From contig JASJZH010000001.1 in NCBI GenBank assembly GCA_037178975.1, forward strand, positions 2,232,001 to 2,296,000: a stretch of 64,000 nt of DNA, given 5' to 3'. The stretch's first letter is position 1, and every line of letters starts with the position of its first letter. The translations under genes and the position numbers were made by a program. Positions 33,818 to 44,420 of the stretch are shown here, piece after piece. The notes under the pieces are model-generated. The model was not told the DNA's origin. It was given only the letters and a program-made list of their open reading frames with translations, and did not search any database. This DNA is from Oscheius tipulae (lineage: Eukaryota > Nematoda > Chromadorea > Rhabditida > Rhabditidae).

Positions 33818-35650
33818 TCAACAGTTCATGATACATCCCCAAAATCTCAGAAAAGTCCAAAGCCTCTTGTCCCACTGTGATCTCTTTTTTTCCTATAACG
33901 TGAATGTTACAAATGAATAAACTCATGTTCGGATTGTGCTGCAACAGTCACGTATTGAATATGTTGATAGTGACGCTTTTTGAATCAGAAGGAAAGTAAA
34001 CATAAAAGTACTAGCCTGGAATATATAGAGATAGAAGCTCCTAGCGGTAGCTGTTGCTCTAGTAGTTGTACCCATCCAAGCTGGACAGCGACGATCTGAT
34101 ACATTAGTTGGTGGATATTGCTGGTGTTCGGTGAAACTTTCCTCTTTCCGTTGAAACGGGTTGATCATCTACTTCAGCCAGCCAAGATGCTCCAGTCGGT
34201 CTGTCCTCCCTTCCAGTAGCATCTACAGATAGCACTTTTCGAGTTCTGTTGAGCTGACCTTTTCCAGTAGCAGCATGGCTATCAGTCTTCTCTTTCTTCA
34301 GTCGATAGCAGCAATTCGGTCGTTCCCTCTTCCAGAAGCTACCGCCTGAAAGTTGTCATTGAACACTCTGTTTCTGAACAGGATTCTACCGGCCTCTGCC
34401 GTTTCAAATCCCCTCCCAGCCCTTCTTATAAGTCAAGAGCGAACAATATCGTTGGTTTAATTACCCAAGTTTGAGGTATTCGAATGCTTCCGACCCTGCT
34501 CAAGTAGAGGTTGAAAGAAATTTTGAAACAGCCTTCCCTCTAACGGGAAAGCAATAATGTATTTTAGTGATAGGTGCACATTGAATTACTAACCTTGACA
34601 GAAGTCCTTTCGGAGCAGCAACCGTCGAGAGTTGATGCAATGAAGTTGACAATTCACGAGTTCGAATTGTTGTCTGTAAAAGGAGAACCTGATTGGTAGA
34701 CACAAGCGACGAGCAGACGAGCACTCCTGGGACTGATTTAGAGTTGACAGGACTCGACAGGTTGGCGTATCGCTCAGATAGGTGGTAACTTGTCAAGCGT
34801 AATCGCTCAAATTCAGTAGTCTACAGCTACCATTCAGTCGTCAATTCTTCTCCGAGGATTTTGCTTCTGGTTTGTCGAACGTCTGCTACTGTTACTGTCC
34901 ACTGCCTCTCTGTCTCCCTAAAATCGATACCGTTTACTCTCCCTGCTAAGACAATAGTGACCTTTTATTTTACAATCTGTCAACTTAGCTTATCATCAGT
35001 TTTTACGCCCTCTCCCTTGGCAGCTGCCCATTTATTCCAACGACATGTTGCCAAATGACGTTGCGGCAGATTTGAACCGCGCTCCCAAAATGATACATTT
35101 TATTTTTTCTTGCACTATTTGAGTATTCCAGACATAACTTGTCCATTTGATATATCTCTAAGAAACAGTAAAAACTTTTTTTTGGCGAAGCCGCACTGTT
35201 TTGAACCATAGAGACGCGATAATGTTCTCTTTCGTAACCTGATATGACTTTCGAATTTTGTACTTTCGAAACTTTTGCATGTTTCAGCCGAAACCGAGTA
35301 TCATTACCGCTTATACTTCTTACAGATTCCAAAATGACAATTTCTACCAACAATTAGTCTTTTGACCGCCTGCTTCGTATCCTGCGCACGTAGACTGTTC
35401 TCTTCATGCCCCCTTTTCGATATAAAAATGTGATTTCCCAGCTTTATAATGTCTTGCAAACTTGTTCCGCAAGTTGAAACCCGCAACTTTGTAGAACATT
35501 GTAAAGCCAGTAACTCAATCGCGGAGCCGGTAGAAAACTTTGTTTGACCTCCATCTTTGAACTATCCTTGTATCCATTTGACCTGTTCTCATTATCGAGC
35601 CATTTTATATCCTTTTTAGGTGACTTGCCTTTTCATAAGAGCGCTGGGGG
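33818..35650. other. Intergenic between globin and gp210, mostly repeat
   Basis: No gene recognised. It holds a long copy of the interspersed repeat described at 34190-34855. The remaining open frames lie within or beside that repeat. Confidence 0.5.
34190..34855 (-). repeat. Interspersed repeat R1, copy 1
   Basis: Read on the minus strand, this runs from AGCTGTAGACTACTG through a hairpin region (CTTGACA...TGTCAA), then TCCGAAAGGACTTCTGTCAA, CATTATTGCTTTCCCGTTAG, CAACCTCTACTTGAGCAGGG, ACCTCAAACTTGGGTAATTA and on to GCTATCGACTGAAGAA. The same order of blocks, at about 90% identity by eye over the best 200 bp, occurs at 42640-43200, with shorter copies near 58 kb. No coding capacity is evident. 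Confidence 0.85.
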
Positions 35651-38600
35651 ATGCGTCTCCTCTTGCTCTTTCTAGCCCTGACAGGCTCTTGTCTCGGCTA
35701 CAGACTCAATGTTCCAAGGGTACTTCTTCCCTTCCATCCAACTATTCCCGTCAAATTCGTCTTAGAAGTCAGTCAACCGACAGGAGGATGCTTTAATTGG
35801 TAAGTACTCCGTAATCTAAAATGAGAGTCAGTTTTAAGGCGCTCAACTCGACCAGACGTCGTCTCTGTCTCTGGAGTCGGAGTCCGGGCTGGGGAATGTT
35901 CGGATCAAGCTGAAGTCAAAGTCACAGCCAAGTCGATTGCTGGAGAAATGACCGCGGTTGTGTTTGCTGATGATAAAAGTGGGTCCTGTTTTGAAATTTT
36001 TCATTTTCATACTTTTTTTTGTTATAGTAAGCACACTAAAAATGCCATTGAAGTAGGAGACCGTGGCGCGCTTTAATTGTTGAATCACGGGCTTACATTA
36101 AAACAATGACGATTTTAGAATCCGGGACGACTCTCAGCTGTGGAGTCAGTGTCGATCAGATCGCCTCGATCAAGATAGAAACCACTACAAAAGTCCTCTT
36201 CGTCGATGCGGCTCCAGTGCGAATGGTCGTCGAGGCTTTCAACGCTGAGGGCGATCACTTCTCCACCCTGAGTGAGATTCCGCTTGATTGGGAGCTGGCC
36301 TACAACGGAGGAGATCGTCCCCTTCGGATTGTCCAGTTTGAGCAGTCGACCTACGATGCACCGACAGAGATTCTGAGCCTGGAGAAGCAGAAGAAGAAGG
36401 GATACGTGATTCTGGTCGAGGGTACAGGAACTGGATCAGCCACACTGTCTGCGAAGTTCACGGATCAGCAGCTTACTGTGAGTTTGGGAAGGCATGAGAG
36501 AGTGACAGCGACTGAACTGTAACCCCAACAAAATATCTTGTTTCAGAAGATTCCTCAGTACAATCTTGACCTGACAGTCGTCGCAAATCTCTTGCTCATT
36601 CCCTCTCATGATCTCTACGTCTACCCTCAAACTATCGTTCCATTCCAAGTCATTATCATCAAACAGCACAGTCAAGAAGGTGTGATTACTGTATACTTTC
36701 TAATCAAGAACCGGCCTTTCAGTTGTTCCCATGCCTTCTTCAAGCTACTACCTGAATGTCGAACAGAACGACATCTGTGATCTGGATAAGAGTAATTCAT
36801 CGGTCCGGGCTCTAGCACTTGGAAAAACCAGCGTTGTTCTACTGGCACAGAGTGAGTCTACCTAATCGAGGGACAGAAACAGGGAGACAGAGAGGCAGAG
36901 ACCATCTCACACTGACCCTTTCCAGACGTCGACCTTCGTGCCAAGACCGGAATCCGTCCTCCATTCACCGTAATCAACGTCGTGGATCCAGATTCTATCC
37001 AATGGTCGGTCTCCGGAAACAACTGGATCCTACAGAATGGCAAGACTTACAAGCTCAACGTCAATCTCCTGGATGCTCATGGGAACAATATGTACATCAG
37101 TGACGTAAGCTTTATTCCGGCTCTCCCATACTTTATCGCCTTTCAGAACATGCGCTTCGAGTCGTTCCTGGACGAGAGTGTCTTCACGATTGTGGAGAAG
37201 TCGGCCAACAGCAGTTTCTTCGTCGTGACGCCGAAAAAGACTGGGAAGACGACAGTTCGTAGTCGATTCAAGGCAATCTTCACCAAAGAGGGCAAGGAAC
37301 TTCACGTCCCTGGCAAGATTTCTGGTGATCAACTGATCGAGATTGTGGATCCGATCGCGATCATTCCGCCCCGAGTCGTCCTTCCCTACATCCCGAACGA
37401 GAAGACCACCTCCCAGATAAAAGCAACCGGTGGATCGAGAGCTTATGAGTGGACAGTCGAGGACAGTTCAATTTGTAATGTGGATAAGAACAGTGGCCTA
37501 CTGACCTGCAGTACTCTGGGTACAACTAAGGTTACTGTCACGGATCGCAGAAACGAGGAATTGTCGGATACTGCCGAGGTTCTGATCATCACTCCGCTGT
37601 CAGTCAGCTTCGGGGAGACAGTCAAAGAAGCGGAGATCGGCAACAATCTAGTACTGAATGTGGATTTAAAGGGATCGGGTCCGAATGGACCCGTCTCCTT
37701 TACGGATTGTCGTCAGATCAGATGGCAGGTTCGGGCTGATGATGGAAATATCTTTGAACAAGTACAATGTGAGTCTATCTCTCTCTCTGTCACCATGTCT
37801 TTCCTTCTCTGTGTTAATCTGTCTCTCTTTATCTCTCTGTCTCTCGGTCTCTCTGTTCCTTTGTTTGTCTGTTTCTTTGTCTCTCTGTCTCTCTCAGTCA
37901 TTCGTTTTCCAGTTGAATCTCACCTCCCAACCCAAGGAACCGGCTGTGGGACTGTCGAACTCAGGGCCAAGTCAGGCGGAGACAGTGTTGCTCGCATATC
38001 CTTTGATAAGCTCAAAGCAGAAGTCGAGATCTCTGCCTACGCTCCGCTTAAGGCCAGCCTGAATACTGTTGCTCTAGCTGTCGGAAGTGAATTGGCTTTG
38101 AAGGTCACAGGAGGACCAAGGCCGTGGCTCCTAGACCCATCAGAGTTCTTCCAAGAAGGCAAAGGACAGGAGTTCGCTTTGATCCGTTTTGTCGGAAACA
38201 GTGAAGCCCTACTCCAATGCGGAGCCAAGAGTTCACAAGAGACGGTCAAGGTGAAGGTCGGAAACCACAACTCCTCGTCTCTTCCCATCCCAATGGTCTC
38301 GGAGATTGAGATTTCTGTTTGCTGCGCAACGCCTACCAAGTTGTCTCTCTCGTTCGAGAAGAATAAGTGTCACGTTGTTCCGGTAAGTACTTATATTCAC
38401 AAGACTTAAAGATGTTTAGCCGGTCGCTCTCACAACTTCGTCTGTCCCTGTCCAACTGTCTGGATACGGTCTCTGCGACATGAAAGAGAGGAAGCTCAGC
38501 TCCATCTCTGGTCTCAAAGTCGACTGGTCTCTGGTTCACAATCAACATTCTCTGGCTGGATTGGACTCCGAATCGAAGCTGTCTAATGGTGAGTCTGGAA

Positions 38601-41600
38601 GATAGCGCCGGCCGCTCTGTCTCTTTGTCAGAGATGCAAAGAGATAAAGAGGTAGAGAGACAGAGACAGTATTTCTGTTCCAGACAAGCGCTTGGTGGTA
38701 GCCAAGGGAAAACCAGGAATGGTGACCATCAACGTGGAAGTCTCCTCCATTGCCAAAGTCGGAGAGCTGAAGAAGAAGCTAACAGCTGCAGCTGACTTGA
38801 GCATTATCGATCCCATTTCTACAAGCTCGAAGCAATTGGTCATCTGGAATGAGAAGGGGACACTCGGTGCAGCTGAACTTCGTGGAGGTTCTGGACAGTT
38901 CTCGCTGAAGAGTCCTACTACAGCTCCATTCTCTGCTTCAGTCACTGACAGGACAGTGACAGTCCAGCCCAAGAGTCAGGGAACTGCCGTGATCCGAGTG
39001 ACAGACGAGTGTCTTCCCGAATCCGAGGTCGAAATCACTGTCAAAGTCACAAGGATTGCTGCTCTGGCTATTTCTGGACCTCCATACGTATTTTTTAGTT
39101 CAACTGTTGTGTATTCAACATGCTTTTAGGTCGAAGTTGGCTCCAACATTGAAGTTTTGGTAGAAGCCATCGATGAGACAGGAAACGCTTACCCGTATGA
39201 CTTGTCGGAGACGAAGCTGGAGATCACGAACAGGGCGTTGCAGATTCTGAAGTGAGTTTCAGTCTGTCTGTCTGTCTCTCCCTCTCTCTGTCTCACTATC
39301 AATTTACTCATCCTTTTCAGACGCAAAGCCCACCACTTTGTCCTCTCCGCCACTGAGGTTGGCTCTGCCTCCTTGTCCGCGACTGCCAAATCCTCCTCCG
39401 GCCATCTCCTCTCTTCTCGCCCACACACCATCCAAGTCTACTCTCCTATCTCTTTCGAGCCGAAGCTGGTCACTCTGATTCCAGAGAGCACATTCCAGGT
39501 ATGCTAGTCTTTTCCTCCCCCAGTTTCTTTCCAGCTCGAAGTCGTCGGCGGTCCTCTTCCCACTCCTCCAATCGAATTCACTCTGAACAACACGAAAATC
39601 GCTGACGTCGAGAGCAATGCCCTGATAACTTCAAAGAATCTCGGCTATACCAAAGTGACCGGATCTGTCAGTTTTGCTGCTGGACACTCATCAAAAGACT
39701 CGGTCGTTGTGAGAGTCGTCTCCCTGGCCGGAGTCAGTCTGAAGGCCAGCACGAACGTGGTCGAGAGAGGCAGTCGACTCTGGATTACAGTACAAGGAAA
39801 AGACGACCAGGAAGTACCCTTCTCTTTCGGGGGCGCTCATTACCCGTTCAAAATCACCTGGACCGTGGACTCTCCAGAAGTCTTGGCACAGACTCATCCC
39901 TTTGGACAGTCGGTGGTCGAGATAAGTCAGAACCAGTACTCAATCTGGCTGGATGGACAGACTGTGGGTAGCAGCAAGGTTTCGGTAGGGTTACTGTAAT
40001 TTCAATAGAAGGATCGTTGAACTTTAGGTCAAAGTAGAACTCTCACCTCAAGCCAAACAGCACTTTGTCGGATCGGCCAAGGTTTTCGAGGACTCGATCA
40101 CAGTGACAGTGGAAGACCGACCGGGCTTGGTTCAGCCTGAACTAGCCATCTCAGCTGTGAGGATCGGACCGAATTCTGCTCTGCCATTGGAGCTCAATTT
40201 GTGAGTAACTGACTCTCTTTGTCTCTGTCTCTCAGTCTCTCTGTCTTTCTATCTCTTTGACAACTCATTTTTAGACCCCGTGGAGAAGTTGAGTACTCTG
40301 TCCGCAACCCTACCATAATCTCCGTCAGTTCTACCGGTGTTATTCGCTCCAGTTCCGTCGAAGGAGTCGACACTCTCGCTATCAAGAGAAGTACTGCTGC
40401 TGGAAATGAGACTGTTCTCGTACCTGTGGTGGTTTCTTCACCTTCCGCATTGGACGTCGTCTCGGCCACGAGTCTTACCACTGCTGATGACTTCAAGATC
40501 TACCATCTTCCTGTTGGAGCTACTCTCAACCTGGACGTTTTCGCTCGGGATTTCTTGGGAAGGAAAATGAACGCGATCAAGGGAGACATTCGTTTCCGAC
40601 CCCATCGATTCGATCTGACTGAGATTTCGGAGCTGGAATCTGGACGACAAGTCTCTATCACGCTGAGAGCTCCCGGAGAGACGGTTTTAAAGATCTGGGA
40701 TGCTGCCACCTCGGCCACAGCTCCAGTTTTTGTCCGAATCTCTGCTGGAGAGGCTATTGTCCCGCCTGGAACCCGTTACTCTGTCTCAGAAGTTGTGTGC
40801 CTCAAGACACCGCTTCAAGGAAGCTCCGAATGGTTCAGTAACGATGCTGGCGTCCAGTTCCTTGACTCAAAGCTCGGCGTGGCCCGATTCACAAAGCCTG
40901 GACTGGTCCACTTCTCGGTCAAGACTGACAGTCAAACTCTTCACGCCAAGGTTCCGGTCGACGATGTCAGCAGTCTCCGCTTCGACAAGGATGCGCAAAA
41001 CCATGTGACTGATCTGACAGGAGCTATCTTCTCCTTCCCTCTGAGGACGAGCAACAGTACGGATGCTAGGAGCTGTTCTGAGGAGCAGAGGAGAATCATT
41101 GCTGAGCTGAGACCGCCTATTGACTGTTCCATCGCCTTCAGTTCGTCGTCTGCATCCAATGCTTTACATCTTCTGAGTGTGAGGGCTGCTTACAGCACAC
41201 AGATGGGTGAGTAAGGGCCCAGAAAGTGACAGTGACTGACAGACTGACAGTGAGACAACTATCCAATTTACAGGTTCCTACGTCTGTGTTGTGACCCGAC
41301 TCGAAGCTGGCAAAGCCTATGTCAACTTGGTTGACTTCCCTCGAACCGACCTGGTCATCACAGCCAAATGGCAAGGCTACCAGCGCAACGTTGAAGACGT
41401 CATAAAGGTTCCCTTCCATCCAGCCCTACAGGTCCTCGAAAAGGAGGTTCGAGTATCCAATGCCCAGTCGGAACCCACGATTCTGTCTGTCTCGGCTCCC
41501 AAGTACCAGTCCAAGCACATCTCTGCTGTGGGTTGCGAAGGAGAATTGTTGAATGTCTATGAGACAAGCAAACCAACTGGAGCTAGTCAAGCTGCGACCA

Positions 41601-42243
41601 AGTTCTTTGCTATCAAGGTAAGTATAGAAGAAACGGACAGAGAGACAAAGAGACAGAGAAACGGAGAAACAGTCTCATTTTTAGTTGAACGTCAAGCACG
41701 TGGCCTTGTGGAACGAATTGTCCAGCCGCTGTACCGTCACTGTCAGGAACAGTCTGACCGGACAGACTGTCTCTGTCCCCGTCCGGGTCAAGATGGTCGG
41801 TAGTGACATGAAGCAAGTTGTCAACGGTATAGATAATCCAATTTCCTTAAACATTAGATCCAAATTCAGCTCTGGATTCCAACGGTTTCCTCGAATTCTC
41901 ATTCTTGCTGCTCCAACGCGTTGCCTGGATTATCCCCTCCCTGATGTGGACCTGCCTCATTGGAATCGTAGTCATTGGAAGCTACATGTTCCTCAAAAGA
42001 CACATTTGGGAGAGTTCTGGAAGTTTCCAGGACGAAAGTATGAGGAGCGGACAGGCCTCTCCGTCCTCTCTGAACTCATCCCTTCGTGACACTTTCAGGG
42101 ACTCTTACCGCGACTCTTTCCAGTCCTCTCCAGGTAACAAACCTTATCCGACCAAAAATAAGGGGAATTCAGGCTCGAGTCCCAGATTCGGTGCTGGAGA
42201 CAGTCTTTGGAGCACAACTCCCCTACAGCGACGCCGCCTCTAG
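35651..42243 (+). CDS. npp-12: Nuclear pore membrane glycoprotein gp210
   Basis: Integral pore-membrane nucleoporin with a large lumenal region of Ig-like (BIG2-type) repeats. Starts with a signal peptide (MRLLLLFLALTGSCLG) then YRLNVPRVLLPF, typical of gp210. Conserved blocks include CFNW and RPDVVSVSGVGV in the first domain, DPDSIQWSVSG, RVVLPYIPN and GTGCGTVELRAKSG. Near the end a single transmembrane helix (VAWIIPSLMWTCLIGIVVIG, about 41935-41990) precedes a short Ser-rich pore-side tail (LKRHIWESSGSF... to RRRL, stop 42243). Predicted 1,800-1,900 residues, as expected for the family. About twenty exons, many with GTGAGT donors; introns at about 36852-36926, 37770-37897, 38589-38683, 39253-39320, 40201-40274, 41207-41273 and 41619-41685 consist largely of CTCTGT or ACAGAG arrays. 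A last 39-nt intron candidate in the tail (42134-42172) is open in frame, so it may be retained. Confidence 0.95.
37770..37897 (+). repeat. CTCTGT array forming a gp210 intron
   Basis: Starts at the donor GTGAGTCTATCTCTCTCTCTG and runs as TCTCTCTGTCTCT-type repeats to the CTCTCAG acceptor. The open frame happens to pass through, but the translated LSLSLS/CVSL stretch has no place in a gp210 lumenal domain. Confidence 0.8.
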
Positions 42244-42406
42244 ACTTTTCAATTCTTTCGGTGTTAACTTCCAAAATCTCCTAACGAAAAATTACGGGCA
42301 CAATTTCAAATTATAGGGACAATTTTTGTATTAATATCGTGTTCTTATATCAAATCATTACGTATGTTGTTGTAATTGTTTTTGTATGAACGATAGTGTA
42401 AAAGAA

Positions 42407-42560
42407 GAGAAACAGAGAGACGGAGAGGCATAGAGATAAAGAGGCAAAGAGAAACAGAGAGACGGAGAGGCATAGAGATAAAGAGGCAAAGAGACAGAAA
42501 GACAGAAAACCAGAGAGACAGAGAGACAGAAAGACAGAGACAGACAGAGAAACAGTGACA
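42407..42560 (+). repeat. Tandem 42-bp duplication inside an ACAGAG array
   Basis: A 42-bp unit beginning GAGAAACAGAGAGACGGAGA is present twice, exactly, at 42407-42448 and 42449-42490, then grades into simpler AGAGACAGAAAGACAGA repeats. It shows the arrays growing by local tandem duplication. Confidence 0.9.
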
Positions 42561-42639
42561 GTAGCCTACCTGATTTCTAGTAGCAGAGAGACAAGAAACA
42601 TAGAAGCAACATCCTCGGAGCAGAACTGGATTTAATAGC

Positions 42640-43200
42640 AGCTGTAGACTACTGGATTTGAGCGATTACACTTGACAGGTTATCGCCTATTTGGGCGATA
42701 TGCCTACCTGTCGCGTCTTGTCTTGTCAAGTCTAAATCAGTCAGTAGTAGAACCTCAATGCTAGTCTGCTCTTCATGTATACTGTTCAACTTTTACCGAG
42801 CAGGCCAGCTGCTTCTACTTTTCCACCCGGTATATCTCGGCAACTTCCAGGTAGGAACTACTAAGAGAGAGGACAGACCAAATGAAGGGTGGCTGATTGT
42901 AAGAGAAGGCTGATGAGAGCGATGCAACTGGGAACTATAAAGCCTCCACGGAACTCTAACAGTATCTTCGTCATTACATCAACTACGTTACTGCTGCTCC
43001 GAAAGGACTTCTGTCAAGGTTTGTAGTTCAATGTACACCTATCACTTAAATACATTATTGCTTTCCCGTTAGAGGGAAGGCTGTTTCAAAATTTCTTTCA
43101 ACCTCTACTTGAGCAGGGTCGGAAGCATTTGAATACCTCAAACTTGGGTAATTAAACCGACGCTACTGTTCACACTTGTTAGATAAGGAAGGCTGAAAGG
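42640..43200 (+). repeat. Interspersed repeat R1, copy 2
   Basis: Same block order as copy 1 but on the plus strand: AGCTGTAGACTACTGGATTT, a CTTGACAGG hairpin, TCCGAAAGGACTTCTGTCAA, ATTGCTTTCCCGTTAGAGGG, CAACCTCTACTTGAGCAGGG and ACCTCAAACTTGGGTAATTA. Fills most of the gap between gp210 and the next gene. Confidence 0.85.
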
Positions 43201-43516
43201 CGAGGTGATATGGGAAAGCATTTGGAGCATAAGGTGGATCTACCTTATATCTCACACAACTCACTCTAACTGTCACCATTGGAAACTTCGCCCTCCTTTT
43301 GTCATGTCCCTCAATTTCGGCTGCTTGCCTATTCGGGCAGATCTAATGTTTTCTAGTAGTCAGCTTGTTTTGATCCAATCCCCTAGCTGACCTTCACCCC
43401 CCGTTTTGGCACTCTCGGCGCGTGTCGGATCGAACGTCCCCTCTATGTCGTAAGACGAAGATGGCAAACCGGCTCTTGCGCAGGTTCGTAGACCAAGATC
43501 TGTTTATTTATGCATA

Positions 43517-43826
43517 TTAATCGTAATCCGTTTTGTCAGGAACCTGGATGGCTGTGGCTGGAGGAGTGGGAGCTGTCGGTGAAGGCGGTGGTGGGGCTGG
43601 AGCTGGGGCAGGAGGCGGCTTGTTCAGGAGACTTTGGAAGGCAGAGAACAGTTGCTAAATCACTCAAATCAAAGAGACAAGACAGATGACTTACACCAAA
43701 ATCAGCACCGCCCTGTCCTCCGGCTCCCTGAGCCGCTTGACCGAGGAGCGGGCCAATCAAAGAGGCGAAATCCTGATTGAGAACTGGAGAGACTACCAGG
43801 AGAGTAAGGAATAACCGGGTGACCAT
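43517..43826 (-). CDS. Small secreted Pro-rich protein
   Basis: Not a known family. The start at 43826 gives a signal peptide (MVTRLFLTLLVVSPVLN), then QDFASLIGPLLGQAAQGAGG, a short intron (about 43651-43695), QLFSAFQSLLNKP and a Pro/Ala-rich tail ending DKTDYD. About 88 residues. The beginning of the mature part resembles the start of the astacin precursor encoded head-to-head 0.6 kb away ([12 protein letters not shown]), suggesting a shared origin or partner role. Probably extracellular. Confidence 0.75.
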
Positions 43827-44420
43827 TGGAAAATGAGAGTAGGGGAGCTGGTTAATCCCATTTATAGACAGGGAGAGAGTGACCCAAAGTGTGACCGACT
43901 GTTACTTTGAAAGAACCGGAAGAGAGAAAGTGTCTTGTTAGTTGTGTTCCAGACTGTCTGTTCTGACCAAGTTATCCTGACAGGTTAGTGCATGTCAACC
44001 TAACACCCAGAATGGTGGCACAGTACCAACTTAGTCTAGTCGTGTGTTCCATTCCAAGAAAGCTGCCATCTATATACTACCGTGGTCAAAGTAGGTACAC
44101 TGTCGCCCAATCACGCTGTCTCTCTGTCTGTCCGTCTGTCCCATACTCTATCCAGCTCATGACTCACCCTGCCTGAGGCGATATTCCCCTTTACACAACT
44201 CTTCTGCCAATCCTGTTTATGGCACGGGAGAGAGTGTTCGGCCTTGGTCATACACCTCACCGGGTCTTCTTGTATTTCTTATCCCTAGTGTTCCAGTCAC
44301 TTTCTCGAGATCCTCTGTCCCTGTTTCCTTTGGTGCTTTGTTTGTTTCTAGCCATCGGCACGGCCCTATGACCAGTTCGAATGGTCACAATACTCTTGGC
44401 AACTTTTCTTCTTTCAGACA
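43827..44420. promoter_or_regulatory. Bidirectional intergenic region between two secreted-protein genes
   Basis: The 0.6 kb between the divergent starts of the Pro-rich protein (minus) and the astacin (plus). It should hold both promoters. A CTCTGTCTGTC run is at 44117-44140 and a TTTCAG acceptor at 44413-44418, just before the astacin ATG. No specific operator recognised. Confidence 0.4.

Noticed and set aside
37685..38062. Alternative 125-codon frame overlapping gp210
   Set aside because: Runs through the CTCTGT intron and out of frame with conserved gp210 domains on both sides.
42407..42560. CRISPR-like direct repeats
   Set aside because: Repeats are contiguous with no unique spacers, in a eukaryotic genome; a simple tandem array.
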